Part shown: positions 18,033 through 26,236 of the stretch, in pieces
Position numbering within the stretch: the first letter of the stretch is position 1
Layout of the letters: each line of letters opens with the position of its first letter
From: an uncultured Pseudomonadota bacterium
GTDB taxonomy: Bacteria > Myxococcota_A > UBA796 > SXON01
Assembly (NCBI GenBank): GCA_903921785.1
Contig: CAIXRH010000242.1
Location: 38,175 to 102,174 of the forward strand
DNA: 64,000 bases
Reading direction: 5' to 3'
The notes under the pieces: model-generated
Told to the model about the DNA's origin: nothing
The model's database searches: none
Seen by the model: the letters and a program-made list of their open reading frames with translations, nothing else
Program-made: the position numbers and the translations under genes

Positions 18033-18527
18033 ATGCGCGACACGCTCGCCACCCTGGCGTTCTCCCCCCTGCTCCTCGCGGCGATGCTCGGCGGCGCCCA
18101 AGTGGGCGATCTCCCTGCCGGACTGGTCACGGCCGCGGCGTTGTCGTGGGGCTGGTGGACGCGCGAACGGTTCCCCGGGCAGGGGTGGTCCACGCTCGTC
18201 GTGGCCGTGGCCATGGTCGCGCTGGGCGCCGGCACCCGGTTCGGAGCGCAGGCCGACCCTTCGGTGGTGACGATCGCCACCGACGCGTCCCGGCTCGGCG
18301 AGCGGGTGCTGACCGCGGTCCGGCTGGGCGCGCTCCCGGCGAGCACCGCCGCGGTCGCGGCGCTCGTCTGCAGCATCTCCGGCTCCACCCTCGCGATCGC
18401 CGCGGTCGCCCGGCTCGCCCGCGCCCGCGGCCGCAGCGCCTGGTGGGGCATCCTCGGGGTCACGAACATCCTCGGCTACGGGGTGCTGCTCTGGCTGCCG
18501 GTGCCGCCGCCGGAGTTCCGGGTCTGA
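18033..18527 (+). CDS. Hypothetical membrane protein
   Basis: A 164-residue, very hydrophobic protein with about four membrane spans (residues 8-22, 28-45, 50-66, 92-122) and a last span near 140-157 (WWGILGVTNILGYGVLLWLP). A short polar stretch near residues 70-88 separates the pairs. No family is recognised. The start is supported by the TACGTT box five bases upstream. It stands alone, followed by the FG-GAP lipoprotein gene with its own promoter-like box. Confidence 0.6.
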   Translation: MRDTLATLAFSPLLLAAMLGGAQVGDLPAGLVTAAALSWGWWTRERFPGQGWSTLVVAVAMVALGAGTRFGAQADPSVVTIATDASRLGERVLTAVRLGALPASTAAVAALVCSISGSTLAIAAVARLARARGRSAWWGILGVTNILGYGVLLWLPVPPPEFRV

Positions 18528-18544
18528 GGGGGCGGCGGCGGTGT

Positions 18545-18550
18545 TAGACT
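18545..18550 (+). promoter_or_regulatory. Putative -10 box (TAGACT), near-leaderless start
   Basis: TAGACT lies seven bases before the ATG at 18558, without a Shine-Dalgarno sequence. The identical hexamer precedes the gene at 23005 by six bases. Confidence 0.5.
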
Positions 18551-18557
18551 CCCCGCC

Positions 18558-20252
18558 ATGAAGCTACACCCTCTCCCGTTCCTCGTCGTGTTCGCGCTCG
18601 GCTGCCGTCCCGACAGCCCCGATCCGGCCGCGGTCACGTGCGGCGCGGGCACCCACCTGGACGGCGCCGCCTGCGTCCCCGACGACGACGGCGACACGGG
18701 CGACGCCGCCGACACCGGCGACACGGACACCGACAGCGCGACCGACACCGCGGACAGCGGCGCCGACACGGGTGGCGACACCGGTACGGACACCGCGGTC
18801 GACACCGACACCGGGACCGACACCGGCACGGACACCGGCACGGACACCGCCGACAGCGGCGACACGGGTGGTTCCACGACGCTCGGCGGCGGCTGGACCG
18901 GCGAGTACGAGCTCGGCTCCGACGCCGTGCAGCTCGCGCCCGAGCGTGCCCAGGACTACCTTGGCTGGTCGCTCGCCGCCGACGGCGACTTCGACGGCGA
19001 CGGGCTCCCCGATCTGGTGGTCTCCGCTCTCGGCGCCGACCCCGGCGGGAACCAGACCGGGTCGACCTACATCTGGACCGCCGGCCTGGCCGCGGATGCC
19101 GACGTCGGCGACGCTTCGTTCCAGCTCGACGGCGACGCCTCCGGCGACTGGAGCGGCTACCAGGCGCTCTTCGTCCCCGACGTCGACGGCGACGGGCGCG
19201 ACGAGATCGCGGTGTCGACCGTCGTCGCAGCGTGCAGCTCCGGCTCGGGCGTCGCCGGTCGGGTGGCCGTGGTCGCGGGCGGGGCGAGCGGGCGCGTCGA
19301 CTTCAGCGACGCCGACGGGCTCTGGACCAGCTCCGCCCCCGCCGACCGCTTCGGCTGCGGAGTGGCCAGCCCCGGCGACCTCGACGGCGACGGCGTTGCC
19401 GAGCTCCTCGTCGGCGCCGGCGGCAACGACGACGCGGCCGCCGAGGGCGGTGCGGCCTTCGTGTTCCGCGACCCGCTCGACACCGGCACCGAGTCCGACG
19501 CCGGGCTGCGCCTCTACGGCGACGTCGCCTCGCTCGGCCTCGGGAGCTTCGCCGGCGGCGTGGGCGACACCGACGGCGACGGGCTCCCCGAGGTGGGCAT
19601 CGGCTTCACCGGCGCGCTCAAGGGCGGCGCCACCCGCGGCGGCGTCTACATCGTCGGCGCGGCGGCGGACGGCAAGGCCTACGTGGACGACGTGGCGAGC
19701 GCCGTGATCACCCCCGAGTCGGGCGATCCCGCCGCCATCCTCGGCGGCGAGTACGCCAACCCCATCGCCCCCGCCGGGGACGTCAACGGCGACGGCTACG
19801 GCGACGCCCTCGTCGGCGCCCCGGACGCGAAGGACTACTCCGGCTACGCCTACGTCGTCACCGGGCCGCTCAGCGGCGCCGAGGACCTGTTCTTCGCCCA
19901 GGCGCGCATCGGCGGGGCCTCCCACGCCCAGATGGTCGGGTACACCGTGGCCACCGCCCACGACGTGGACGGCGACGGCAAGGACGACATCCTCGTCGGC
20001 GCGCCGGGGTACGCGGAGCACGGGAGCATGTCGGGCGCGGTGGGCGTCTTCGTGGACCCGTCCGGCGAGCTCGACTTCACCGACGCCACCGCCCTGGCCT
20101 ACGGGGACTCCACCAACTGGTACGCCGGCTACTCCGCCACGGTCGCCGACCTGACCTGGGACGGCACCGACGATCTTGTGGTCGGCGCGGTCTACGCCCC
20201 GGACCACGGGCAGGACGCGGGGTTGGTCACGGTGCTCCCGGGCGGGATCTGA
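18558..20252 (+). CDS. FG-GAP repeat lipoprotein with Asp/Thr-rich stalk
   Basis: This 564-residue protein begins with a lipoprotein signal (lipobox FALGC, Cys about residue 16). Residues 45-105 are an Asp/Thr/Gly-rich low-complexity stalk made of units like DTGTDTG, as seen on many Myxococcota surface proteins. From about 120 there are roughly seven FG-GAP repeats with calcium loops (DFDGDGLPDLVV, DVDGDGRDEIAV, DLDGDGVAELLV, DTDGDGLPEVGI, DVNGDGYGDALV, DVDGDGKDDILV), the pattern of an integrin-alpha-type seven-blade propeller. It should be exported, lipid-anchored and displayed for adhesion or carbohydrate binding. The next gene starts 11 bases later. Confidence 0.9.
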   Translation: MKLHPLPFLVVFALGCRPDSPDPAAVTCGAGTHLDGAACVPDDDGDTGDAADTGDTDTDSATDTADSGADTGGDTGTDTAVDTDTGTDTGTDTGTDTADSGDTGGSTTLGGGWTGEYELGSDAVQLAPERAQDYLGWSLAADGDFDGDGLPDLVVSALGADPGGNQTGSTYIWTAGLAADADVGDASFQLDGDASGDWSGYQALFVPDVDGDGRDEIAVSTVVAACSSGSGVAGRVAVVAGGASGRVDFSDADGLWTSSAPADRFGCGVASPGDLDGDGVAELLVGAGGNDDAAAEGGAAFVFRDPLDTGTESDAGLRLYGDVASLGLGSFAGGVGDTDGDGLPEVGIGFTGALKGGATRGGVYIVGAAADGKAYVDDVASAVITPESGDPAAILGGEYANPIAPAGDVNGDGYGDALVGAPDAKDYSGYAYVVTGPLSGAEDLFFAQARIGGASHAQMVGYTVATAHDVDGDGKDDILVGAPGYAEHGSMSGAVGVFVDPSGELDFTDATALAYGDSTNWYAGYSATVADLTWDGTDDLVVGAVYAPDHGQDAGLVTVLPGGI

Positions 20253-20263
20253 TCGGGCGGCGC

Positions 20264-20983
20264 GTGCGTGAACGGGCGACGCCCGGGGTGGCCCGGCTCG
20301 GGCTCGCCGCCGCCGTCGTCCTCCTGACCAGCGCCGCCGTCGTCGGCACCTGGCAGCTCACGGTCGCCGACACGAAGGAAGCCTCCGCCTGGCAGGACGC
20401 CGACGCGGATCACGACGGGCTCCCCCTCCTCGACGACCTGGACCCCGACGGGGACGAGTTCGGCGTGGGGCTCGGCGCGCCCGACGGCGACGCCGACGGC
20501 GTCCCGGACCCCGAGGACGTGCTCCTCGCGGCCCGCGACCTCCTCGGCACGTTCACCGATCCGCTCCACGGACAGTACGGGGACCTGCTCGGCCGCGCCG
20601 GCTTCGTCGTGTGCGTGGACGTACCGGTCACCGCCTGGCTGCGCGCCGGCGTCCCCTACCCCGCGCTGCTCCGGGTGAGCGCGGCGGCCCACCCCGACGG
20701 GTTCGCCCTCGACGCCGACAACCGCGCCGCCGACCCGAACTTCGTCCGGCGCACCCGGAACTTCCTGGCGCTCTTCCGCCACCATCCCGAGCTCACCCTC
20801 GACACCCGGCCGCGCCCGGGCGACTGGGCGTTCTACGGGGAAACGCACGTGGCGTTGGTCGCCGCAGTGGACGGCGCCGGGTACACGGTGATCGAGGCCT
20901 ACGGGCCCACCGTGGCGCGCCGCAGCGGGGCCGACGTGGAGCGTCGAACCGGCGCCACGGCCGAGTTCGGGCGCACGCGATAA
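20264..20983 (+). CDS. DUF1287-like exported hydrolase with calcium-binding linker
   Basis: A 239-residue protein. An N-terminal hydrophobic segment (13-30) looks like a signal anchor. Residues 44-85 hold two Asp-rich loops (DADADHDGLPLLDDLDPDGD, then PDGDADGVPDPED) typical of thrombospondin-type-3/calcium repeats. Residues 88-225 follow the DUF1287 pattern: Cys117 in FVVCVDV, a D-N-R-x-x-D...RRxxNFLALFRHH stretch, and His195 in ETHVALV, which would form an NlpC/P60-like Cys-His site. The natural substrate is probably peptidoglycan, by family analogy. GTG at 20264 is the first usable start, 11 bases behind the FG-GAP gene; a second GTG at 20268 is out of frame. Confidence 0.65.
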   Translation: MRERATPGVARLGLAAAVVLLTSAAVVGTWQLTVADTKEASAWQDADADHDGLPLLDDLDPDGDEFGVGLGAPDGDADGVPDPEDVLLAARDLLGTFTDPLHGQYGDLLGRAGFVVCVDVPVTAWLRAGVPYPALLRVSAAAHPDGFALDADNRAADPNFVRRTRNFLALFRHHPELTLDTRPRPGDWAFYGETHVALVAAVDGAGYTVIEAYGPTVARRSGADVERRTGATAEFGRTR

Positions 20984-20993
20984 ACCACGGAGC

Positions 20994-21359
20994 ATGTGGT
21001 TCTTGCTGGCGTGTACCCACCCGACGGAGGTGCCGGCGGTGGCCGAGCGGAGCGGGGCGGGCGGCTTCCCCGGCTTCCTCGTCGGCGCCTGGGAGGTGGT
21101 CGACGTCGGCGTGCGCACCCGGGAGGTCTGGGAGCGCGCCGCCGACGGCGCGCTGGAGGGGCGGTCGGTGAGCCGCGCCGGCCCCGAGACCCCCTTCGCC
21201 GAGTCCCTGCGGCTCGAGCCTCGGGGAAACACCTGGGTCTACGTGGCCGAGCCCCGGGGCGAACGGCCCACCGAGTTCACCCTCCAGTCGTCCACCGCCA
21301 CGTCGGCGGTCTTCGTGAACCCGGGCCACGACTTCCCTCGGCGAATTACGTATGCGTGA
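20994..21359 (+). CDS. DUF6265-like lipoprotein, interrupted by an in-frame TGA
   Basis: A 121-residue product with a very short lipoprotein signal (MWFLLAC). The body follows DUF6265: FLVGAWEV, REVWERAADGALEGRSVSR, SLRLEPRGNTWVYVAEPRG, PTEFTL and finally AVFVNPGHDFPRRITYA. That last motif is usually followed by about 25 further residues. Here a TGA interrupts it, yet the same frame continues with EGAVLTACIDDGAGGDQSCW, matching the expected tail. The gene is therefore probably a recent nonsense mutant, or carries a sequencing error; the truncated barrel could still be stable. GGAG lies upstream of the ATG. It sits ten bases behind the DUF1287-like gene. Confidence 0.7.
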   Translation: MWFLLACTHPTEVPAVAERSGAGGFPGFLVGAWEVVDVGVRTREVWERAADGALEGRSVSRAGPETPFAESLRLEPRGNTWVYVAEPRGERPTEFTLQSSTATSAVFVNPGHDFPRRITYA

Positions 21360-21455
21360 GAGGGCGCAGTCCTCACCGCCTGCATCGACGACGGCGCCGG
21401 CGGAGACCAATCCTGCTGGCGATACACCTCGATCCCGGCCGACTCGATCCCCTGA
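21357..21455 (+). other. In-frame continuation of the DUF6265 gene behind TGA
   Basis: Bases 21357-21359 are TGA. Reading on in the same frame gives 31 residues, ending in SCWRYTSIPADSIP, before a second TGA at 21453. The family's C-terminal strand normally has the form RI-Y-R-EG--L-A-I-----W-Y, which this continues without a gap. A C-to-T change at the CpG of GCG-CGA would explain it. Confidence 0.55.
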
Positions 21456-21530
21456 CCGACGGACTCCGCTCCGAACGCCGATCGTGTCGAGGGGCTGGCG
21501 GGACTCCACCGACCTTCCCCCCGGACGCCT

Positions 21531-21574
21531 CGGTGGTCGAGGGGCCGCCGGCGGCGAGAATGGCGGGGCGGGCG
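21531..21574 (+). repeat. Dispersed repeat family A, copy 2
   Basis: It contains GGTCGAGGGGCCGCC followed by GGCGAGAATGGCGGGGCGGG. It lies between the DUF6265 gene and the Cys-rich pair. The best match is the inverted copy at 58621-58670. Confidence 0.6.
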
Positions 21575-21608
21575 GGGACGCCGCCCGGGCGCCGGTTACC
21601 TGACGACG

Positions 21609-22274
21609 GTGCACGCCCTGGTCCGCCGCCCGATCCTCGCGCTTGGCGGTCTCCTGCTCGGGTACGGGCTGGCGGCGGCCGGCGCTCGCGGTCGCGACGC
21701 CACTCGCCCGGCCGCGCCCGCGACGCCACCGGTTTCGCCGAGGCTCGCCATCCCGTGCGTCGACCTCGCGTCGGCCTCGCCCGCCTGCCCCGCGCTCGAC
21801 GCGCCGATCGCGGCCTGTACCTCCCGTCTCGCGGCCGCCACCGCCTCCCGACCCACCACCCGCCGCCCGTTCCCGGAGGACGTCCCCGAGGCCGAGACGC
21901 CCGGCCCCTGGACCGACGCCCTCGCGGAGGACCTCGACGCCTGCCACATCCCCGCCACCCTGGAGGTCGCGGACTGCGCCGAGTACCCCTGCGCCGCCGC
22001 CCTCCGCCCCGACCACGCGGACGACGCGGCGGTGACCGCCGCCTGGAACGCCTGCCCCGCGCTGGCCGAGCGACAGCTCAGCGTGACGAAGGCCGAGGTT
22101 CACTGCCCGGACGGGAGCACCGAGCGTTCGCTCGTCGCGTGGAGCGACGACGACGCGGTGGTCGCACGGATGAAGGCCAACGGCGTCGACGGGAACGACG
22201 GGGTCGCGGTGGCGCTGGGACGCCGCGTGGAGTCTACGCTCCAGCTCTGGGACTGCAATGTCGCGGGCGATTGA
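21609..22274 (+). CDS. Exported Cys-rich hypothetical protein, paralog 1
   Basis: A 221-residue protein with an N-terminal hydrophobic segment (about 8-25), a Pro/Ala spacer, and a domain with evenly spaced cysteines. Shared landmarks with the next gene are a CxxRL helix near 70-80, a C-x-x-P/T-x-T region near 120, ADCAEYPC near 130, and HCPDGSTE near 175. It is therefore a paralog of that gene, probably periplasmic with two or three disulfides. Start codon GTG at 21609. Its 3' end overlaps the next gene by 17 bases, so the two are co-translated. Function is unknown. Confidence 0.65.
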   Translation: MHALVRRPILALGGLLLGYGLAAAGARGRDATRPAAPATPPVSPRLAIPCVDLASASPACPALDAPIAACTSRLAAATASRPTTRRPFPEDVPEAETPGPWTDALAEDLDACHIPATLEVADCAEYPCAAALRPDHADDAAVTAAWNACPALAERQLSVTKAEVHCPDGSTERSLVAWSDDDAVVARMKANGVDGNDGVAVALGRRVESTLQLWDCNVAGD

Positions 22275-22938
22275 CGCCGGTCTTCTGGCGCTGGCGGCCG
22301 CCCTCGGAGGTTGGCTGCACGGGCAGATCGTGTCCTCCACCCCGGCCGCGCCGCCGCCCCCCGCCGAGACGCCCCACCGGTCCGCCCCGCCCCGCGTCGT
22401 CTGCCGCGCGCCCGCCGCCGACGAAGCCGCGACCGACGAAGCGTGCGCCGCGGCCCAGCTCCGCCTCGACGCGTGCGAGGCACGCCTCCGCGCTTCGACC
22501 CGCGCCCGCCCCACCACCGCGCCGCCCGAGGCCGCGGGCGTGGACGACCCCGCCGCCTGGAGCGCCGCCCTCCCCAAGATGCTCGCCGACTGCGGGATCA
22601 CGGTCACGCCGGGCGCCCCGGACTGCACCGAGTACCCATGCGTCTCCGGCGTCCGGGCCAGCCAAGCCGACGCAACGCGGCTCGCGGCGCTCGGCAACGG
22701 TGAGTGTGGAACCGCGGGGCTCGCCAAGGGCGAAGCGCCGGTCACCACGCCACTGCGCGTCACCTGCCCCGACGGCACCGAGGAGACCGTGTGGATGGTG
22801 AGCACCCTCGATCCCGACACGCTCAAGCAGCTCTACCCGTCGGCCAGCTTCCCGCTCCCGCTGGAATGGGTGCTCCTCGCCTCGCGCCGCACCGAGGCGC
22901 TCGCGGAAGCATGGACCTGCGGCGGGGACGGCTCCTGA
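22258..22938 (+). CDS. Exported Cys-rich hypothetical protein, paralog 2
   Basis: A 226-residue paralog of the preceding protein. It has an N-terminal hydrophobic segment (7-20), a Pro-rich spacer, a LRLDACEARL helix, MLADCGITVTPGAPDCTEYPC, and RVTCPDGTEETVW. The EYPC and CPDG(S/T)E motifs and cysteine spacing are shared, while the rest has diverged, so the duplication is old. It starts inside the end of its paralog (17-base overlap) and ends 66 bases before the AtoE gene. No known family is recognised. Confidence 0.65.
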   Translation: MSRAIDAGLLALAAALGGWLHGQIVSSTPAAPPPPAETPHRSAPPRVVCRAPAADEAATDEACAAAQLRLDACEARLRASTRARPTTAPPEAAGVDDPAAWSAALPKMLADCGITVTPGAPDCTEYPCVSGVRASQADATRLAALGNGECGTAGLAKGEAPVTTPLRVTCPDGTEETVWMVSTLDPDTLKQLYPSASFPLPLEWVLLASRRTEALAEAWTCGGDGS

Positions 22939-22992
22939 TCGCGCGGCGGCGGCGACGTCCGCCCGCCTCGCCAGGCTCACCGCCGGCCGCAT

Positions 22993-22998
22993 TAGACT
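22993..22998 (+). promoter_or_regulatory. Putative -10 box (TAGACT), near-leaderless start
   Basis: TAGACT lies six bases before the ATG at 23005, identical to the box at 18545. No Shine-Dalgarno sequence lies between. Confidence 0.5.
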
Positions 22999-23004
22999 GC
23001 GCGG

Positions 23005-24369
23005 ATGCTCGAACGGGTCGCCCGCCGCTTCACCGCGCTCGCCGAGCGCTACATGCCCGATGCGTTCGTCTTTGCCCTGGCGGCCACCCTCGTCGCGGTG
23101 ATCGCGGCGTTCGTGGTGGACCCCGCCGTGCGCGCGGACCCCACGGTGGTCGTGCTCGCCTGGGGAAACGGCTTCTGGGAGCTCACGAAGTTCACGCTCC
23201 AGATGAGCATGATCATCGTCGGCGGGTACGTGCTCGCGTCGAGCCCGCCGGTGGCGCGGCTGGTGGAGTGGCTGGCCGCGAAGCCGCGCACGGGCCCGGG
23301 GGCCATCGCCACCGTGGCGCTCGCCGCGATGCTGTCGAGCCTGTTCAATTGGGGGTTCAGCCTCATCTTCTCCGCCCTCTTCGCCAAGGCGGTGGCGCGC
23401 AGGCTCCCCGGCGTCGACTACCGGGCGCTCGGCGCCGCGAGCTTCCTCGGCCTCGGGACGGTCTGGGCGCAGGGGTTGTCCGGCTCCGCGGCGCTCCAGA
23501 TGGCCAGCGCCGCGAGCATGCCGAAGGCGCTCGCCGACACCATTGGGCCGATCCCCCTCTCCGAGACCATCTTCCGCTGGCAGAGCCTCGTGTGCGTCGC
23601 CGTGGAGATCGGCGTGGTCGCGATCGTCGTGTACCTCGCCGCTCCCCGCGCCGGTCAGGACGCGGCGGCGCTGGGCATCGACCTCGGCGACGGCGGTGCG
23701 GCCGCCGAACCCTCCCCCGTCACCCCCGGCGAAGCCTGGGAGCGCAGCCCGTGGCTGCTCCAGCCCGTCGTCCTCCTCGGCGTCACCTTCCTCGTCCTCT
23801 CCATCCGCGCCCGCGCCACCAGCTTCGTCGACGGCCTCAACGCCCTGGACGTGAACACGGTCAACCTCACGCTCCTGCTCCTCGGCGCAGCCCTTCACGG
23901 CACCCCGGCGCGGTTGATGCGCGCGGTGAAAGAGGCGACGCCAGCCGTGTGGGGCGTCCTGCTCCAATTCCCGTTCTACGCGGGGATCTCGGGGGTGATG
24001 ACGGGCACCACGCTCAGCCACACCCTGGCGAACCTCTTCGTGAACGTCAGCAACCCCACCATCTACCCGGCGCTGGTGACAACGTACTCCGCAGTGCTGG
24101 GCGTCTTCGTCCCTTCGGGCGGGAGCAAGTGGGTGATCGAGGCGCCGTACGTGCTCGGCGCGGCGAAGACCCTGGGCGTGCCGGCGGGCTGGATGGTGGT
24201 CACCTACGACCTCGGCGAGGCGCTCGCCAACCTCGTCCAGCCGTTCTGGATGTTGCCGATCCTCGCGCTGCTCGGCCTGCGCGCCCGCGACGTCATCGGG
24301 CACACCGCGCTGGTGGCGGTGGTGCTGTTCCCGCTGGTGCTCACGCTGGTGACGGTGCTGCGGCCCTGA
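23005..24369 (+). CDS. atoE: Short-chain fatty acid transporter, AtoE family
   Basis: A 454-residue inner-membrane protein with about 11-12 spans. It is recognisable as an AtoE/SCFA transporter by AERYMPDAFVFALAATLV at the N-terminus, LTKFTLQMSMIIVGGYVLA, LFNWGFSLIFSALFAK, LGLGTVWAQGLSGSAALQMA, and the C-terminal FVPSGGSKWVIEAPYV. The family takes up acetoacetate and other short-chain acids. A hydrophilic loop near residues 215-250 separates the halves. The start is set by the TAGACT box six bases upstream. The gene stands alone; its substrate catabolic genes are not in the window. Repeat family C begins right at its stop. Confidence 0.92.
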   Translation: MLERVARRFTALAERYMPDAFVFALAATLVAVIAAFVVDPAVRADPTVVVLAWGNGFWELTKFTLQMSMIIVGGYVLASSPPVARLVEWLAAKPRTGPGAIATVALAAMLSSLFNWGFSLIFSALFAKAVARRLPGVDYRALGAASFLGLGTVWAQGLSGSAALQMASAASMPKALADTIGPIPLSETIFRWQSLVCVAVEIGVVAIVVYLAAPRAGQDAAALGIDLGDGGAAAEPSPVTPGEAWERSPWLLQPVVLLGVTFLVLSIRARATSFVDGLNALDVNTVNLTLLLLGAALHGTPARLMRAVKEATPAVWGVLLQFPFYAGISGVMTGTTLSHTLANLFVNVSNPTIYPALVTTYSAVLGVFVPSGGSKWVIEAPYVLGAAKTLGVPAGWMVVTYDLGEALANLVQPFWMLPILALLGLRARDVIGHTALVAVVLFPLVLTLVTVLRP

Positions 24370-24490
24370 TACGGTTTGACCCTGATTTCCGCTCGCCCGG
24401 CGAGGACGCGGCGCCCGGGGAGGCGGGATTCCCGTCGTCTCAAGTCTCACCGTTGTAGCCGCGGAAACAGGGAGTGTCGGCGCTGGGTCC
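24366..24490 (+). repeat. Dispersed repeat family C, copy 1
   Basis: About 120 bases running from the atoE stop through GCTCGCCCGGCGAGGACGCG, GGCGGGATTCCCG and AGTCTCACCGTTGTAGCCGC to GGGAGTGTCGGCGCTGGGTC. The same string is present inverted at 57262-57386, with long identical blocks and only scattered changes. Confidence 0.8.
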
Positions 24491-24736
24491 CGCTACGCGG
24501 CCGGACGCCGTCATCGACGGGCCGTCGCTCCGCTCCGCCCGCCGCTGGCGACGTCACACGGCCGGCCTGCTTTCGGGCCCGTCACCTCACCCTGAACCGT
24601 CGGCGAACAAGGACAAGGTTTTCACGCGTCGGCGGGAAGCCCGCCGGGGCTGGCCCACTTCGGGCCTGCTGCACGGACTCACTTGGCGTCGGCGCGACGA
24701 GCGAACGATCCTCAACAGGCTCAGACCGTATGCGTC
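24370..24736. other. Intergenic region between convergent genes
   Basis: A 367-base gap between the ends of atoE and the DUF2461 gene. The first third is repeat family C. The remaining 245 bases contain no convincing frame, hairpin or promoter that I can recognise. Confidence 0.6.
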
Positions 24737-25417
24737 CTACCAGGGCAGCCCGATCGCCGCGCACAAGAAGCGCATCAGCGGCGCCCCCGCCCGAGAAGCC
24801 TCGGCGTACCGCTCCACGAAGTCCGCGCCGGTGACGTCGGCCTCCGTGAAGTCCCGCATCACGATGAAGTCCTTCCGCTTGAGGTCCTCCACGTGGGGGT
24901 GGGCCGGATCGTAGCCGAGCGGGACCTTCTTCAGCGACTCGCCGCCCAGGGTGAGGCCCGCCTTCGCGGCCGCCCACTCGTCGGGGCGCTCAGCGATGCG
25001 GCGACGGATGGCGGCGAGCGCGTCCCCTTCGGGGTGCCAGGTGCCGAAGCCGCCGAAACACCCGTCCATCTCGCCGTCGCCGGCCGGGCCGACGTGGCAG
25101 TAGAAGCCCGGCGCATGCACCGCCTCGCTGGCCGAGCCGCGCACGAGCTGGTGGCGGAACTGCACGCCGAGGTAGGTCTTGTAGGGCGACTTGTCCTTCG
25201 AGAACCGGGTGTCCCGGAAGATGCGGAACGCGGAGGTCTTCTCATCGGCGAGGTACTGCGTGGAGATCTCGGCGAGGTGCGGCCGGAACGCCCGCACGAA
25301 CTCGGCCATCGCGGCCTTGCCGTGCTGCTCGTACCGCGCGCGGTTCGCCTCGAACCACGGACGTTCGTTGTGGGCGCGCAGCTCGCGGAGGAAGGCGAAG
25401 GTCTCGGCGGTGAACAT
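24737..25417 (-). CDS. DUF2461 domain protein (TIGR02453 type)
   Basis: A 226-residue protein that is a complete DUF2461 domain. Landmarks are FLRELRAHNERPWFEANRAR at 9-28, then a FRIFRDTRFSKDKSPYKTYL block typical of the family, GFYCHVGP, GTWHPEGDALAAIRRRI, and a final RKDFIVMRDFTEADV. The function is unknown; it is a soluble cytoplasmic protein widespread in Bacteroidetes and Proteobacteria. ATG at 25417 fits the family N-terminus exactly. It is separated by 65 bases from a lipoprotein gene on the same strand, so co-transcription is possible. Confidence 0.93.
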   Translation of the reverse strand: MFTAETFAFLRELRAHNERPWFEANRARYEQHGKAAMAEFVRAFRPHLAEISTQYLADEKTSAFRIFRDTRFSKDKSPYKTYLGVQFRHQLVRGSASEAVHAPGFYCHVGPAGDGEMDGCFGGFGTWHPEGDALAAIRRRIAERPDEWAAAKAGLTLGGESLKKVPLGYDPAHPHVEDLKRKDFIVMRDFTEADVTGADFVERYAEASRAGAPLMRFLCAAIGLPW

Positions 25418-25481
25418 GGGCGCCCGGTAACCAGGGGCGACCCGGAGGGCCGCTCCGCCCCCCCTGTCGCCCCACCGGCGA

Positions 25482-26117
25482 TCAGGGCGAATACGCGCTC
25501 AACGTCACGTTGAACTTGCCGTTGGCGAGCGTCTTGCTGTTGGTGAGCGTGATGTCGTACGCCACCCCGGAGAACGTGCCGATGACCTGCTCGCCGATCG
25601 CGGTGCCCGCCGCGGACAGGGTGTAGGTGCAGGAGGTCGGAGATACGTAGTTCGCGTAGTAGAGCTCCGTGCTCGACGGCGCGTAGTTGATCCCCGAGTA
25701 CGTCTTCGCGCAGGTGTGCTCGGTGCCGACGGTCAGGTCGTAGAGCGTGACCGCGTAGTAGGGGAACCCGTCCACGTCGATGAGCGAGAAGGACAGGGCG
25801 TTGCCGGTGCGGGAGACGTAGCCGGCGACCGTGTCCGCCGAGACGAGCACCCCATCCACCTCGGCCTCGATGTGGTTGGCGCCGGTGGTGCCGGTGTCGG
25901 TGCCGGTGTCCGCCGTGTCGGTGCCCGTGTCCGCGGTGTCGGTGCCCGTGTCTGCGGTGTCGCTCGCGGTGTCCCCCGAGTCGGTCCCGGAGTCGGTGCT
26001 GGTGTCGCCGGAGGCGGTGTCCCCGACGTCGTCGCTGCCGCTGTCGGTCGGCGTGGCGGTGCCGCACCCCATCGCGACGAGCGGGAGCGTAAGACACAGG
26101 CGAAGGGTGTTGGTCAT
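25482..26117 (-). CDS. Lipoprotein with Asp/Thr-rich stalk, DUF6252-like domain
   Basis: A 211-residue lipoprotein: signal MTNTLRLCLTLPLVAMGC, then an acidic stalk (about 20-85) that includes three near-identical GTDTADT units, and a beta-rich domain from about 88. That domain starts with HIEAEVDGVLVSADTVAGY and has SFSLIDVDGFPYYAVTLYDL, reminiscent of DUF6252-type small beta-sandwich domains; this match is tentative. Two cysteines in the domain (CAKTY and SCTYTL) could pair. I prefer ATG at 26117 because GGAG lies seven bases upstream and it puts the signal at the N-terminus. It is likely displayed on the outer surface. Confidence 0.8.
   Translation of the reverse strand: MTNTLRLCLTLPLVAMGCGTATPTDSGSDDVGDTASGDTSTDSGTDSGDTASDTADTGTDTADTGTDTADTGTDTGTTGANHIEAEVDGVLVSADTVAGYVSRTGNALSFSLIDVDGFPYYAVTLYDLTVGTEHTCAKTYSGINYAPSSTELYYANYVSPTSCTYTLSAAGTAIGEQVIGTFSGVAYDITLTNSKTLANGKFNVTLSAYSP
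25895..26010 (-). repeat. In-gene tandem repeat coding the Asp/Thr stalk
   Basis: A roughly 24-base unit (GTGTCGGTGCCCGTGTCCGC on the plus strand) is repeated three times with few changes. It encodes the GTDTADTD-type stalk. A similar but less regular tract lies at 18700-18870 in the FG-GAP lipoprotein gene. Confidence 0.75.
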
Positions 26118-26220
26118 GCAGACTCCGTTAGGGAACACACCGGTAATTCGTGAGTCTGTGCGACGCAATCGCTCCCGTCACCGCGCGCAGGTCGGCCCCC
26201 GTGCCGGCCATCCCCCGCGA

Positions 26221-26226
26221 TACGCT
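26221..26226 (+). promoter_or_regulatory. Putative -10 box (TACGCT)
   Basis: TACGCT lies ten bases before the ATG at 26237. No ribosome binding site is present. The identical hexamer precedes 10619 and 36213. Confidence 0.4.
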
Positions 26227-26236
26227 CCCCTCGTCC

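Noticed and set aside
18564..20207. 547-codon minus-strand frame opposite the FG-GAP gene
   Set aside because: Val/Gly-rich mirror of the repeated calcium loops; no start signal or domain.
21357..21359. TGA read as selenocysteine
   Set aside because: DUF6265 proteins do not use a catalytic Cys there, and I see no SECIS-like hairpin after it; an Arg-to-stop change is simpler.
25895..26010. CRISPR-like array
   Set aside because: The repeats are in frame, without spacers, and encode an Asp/Thr stalk.
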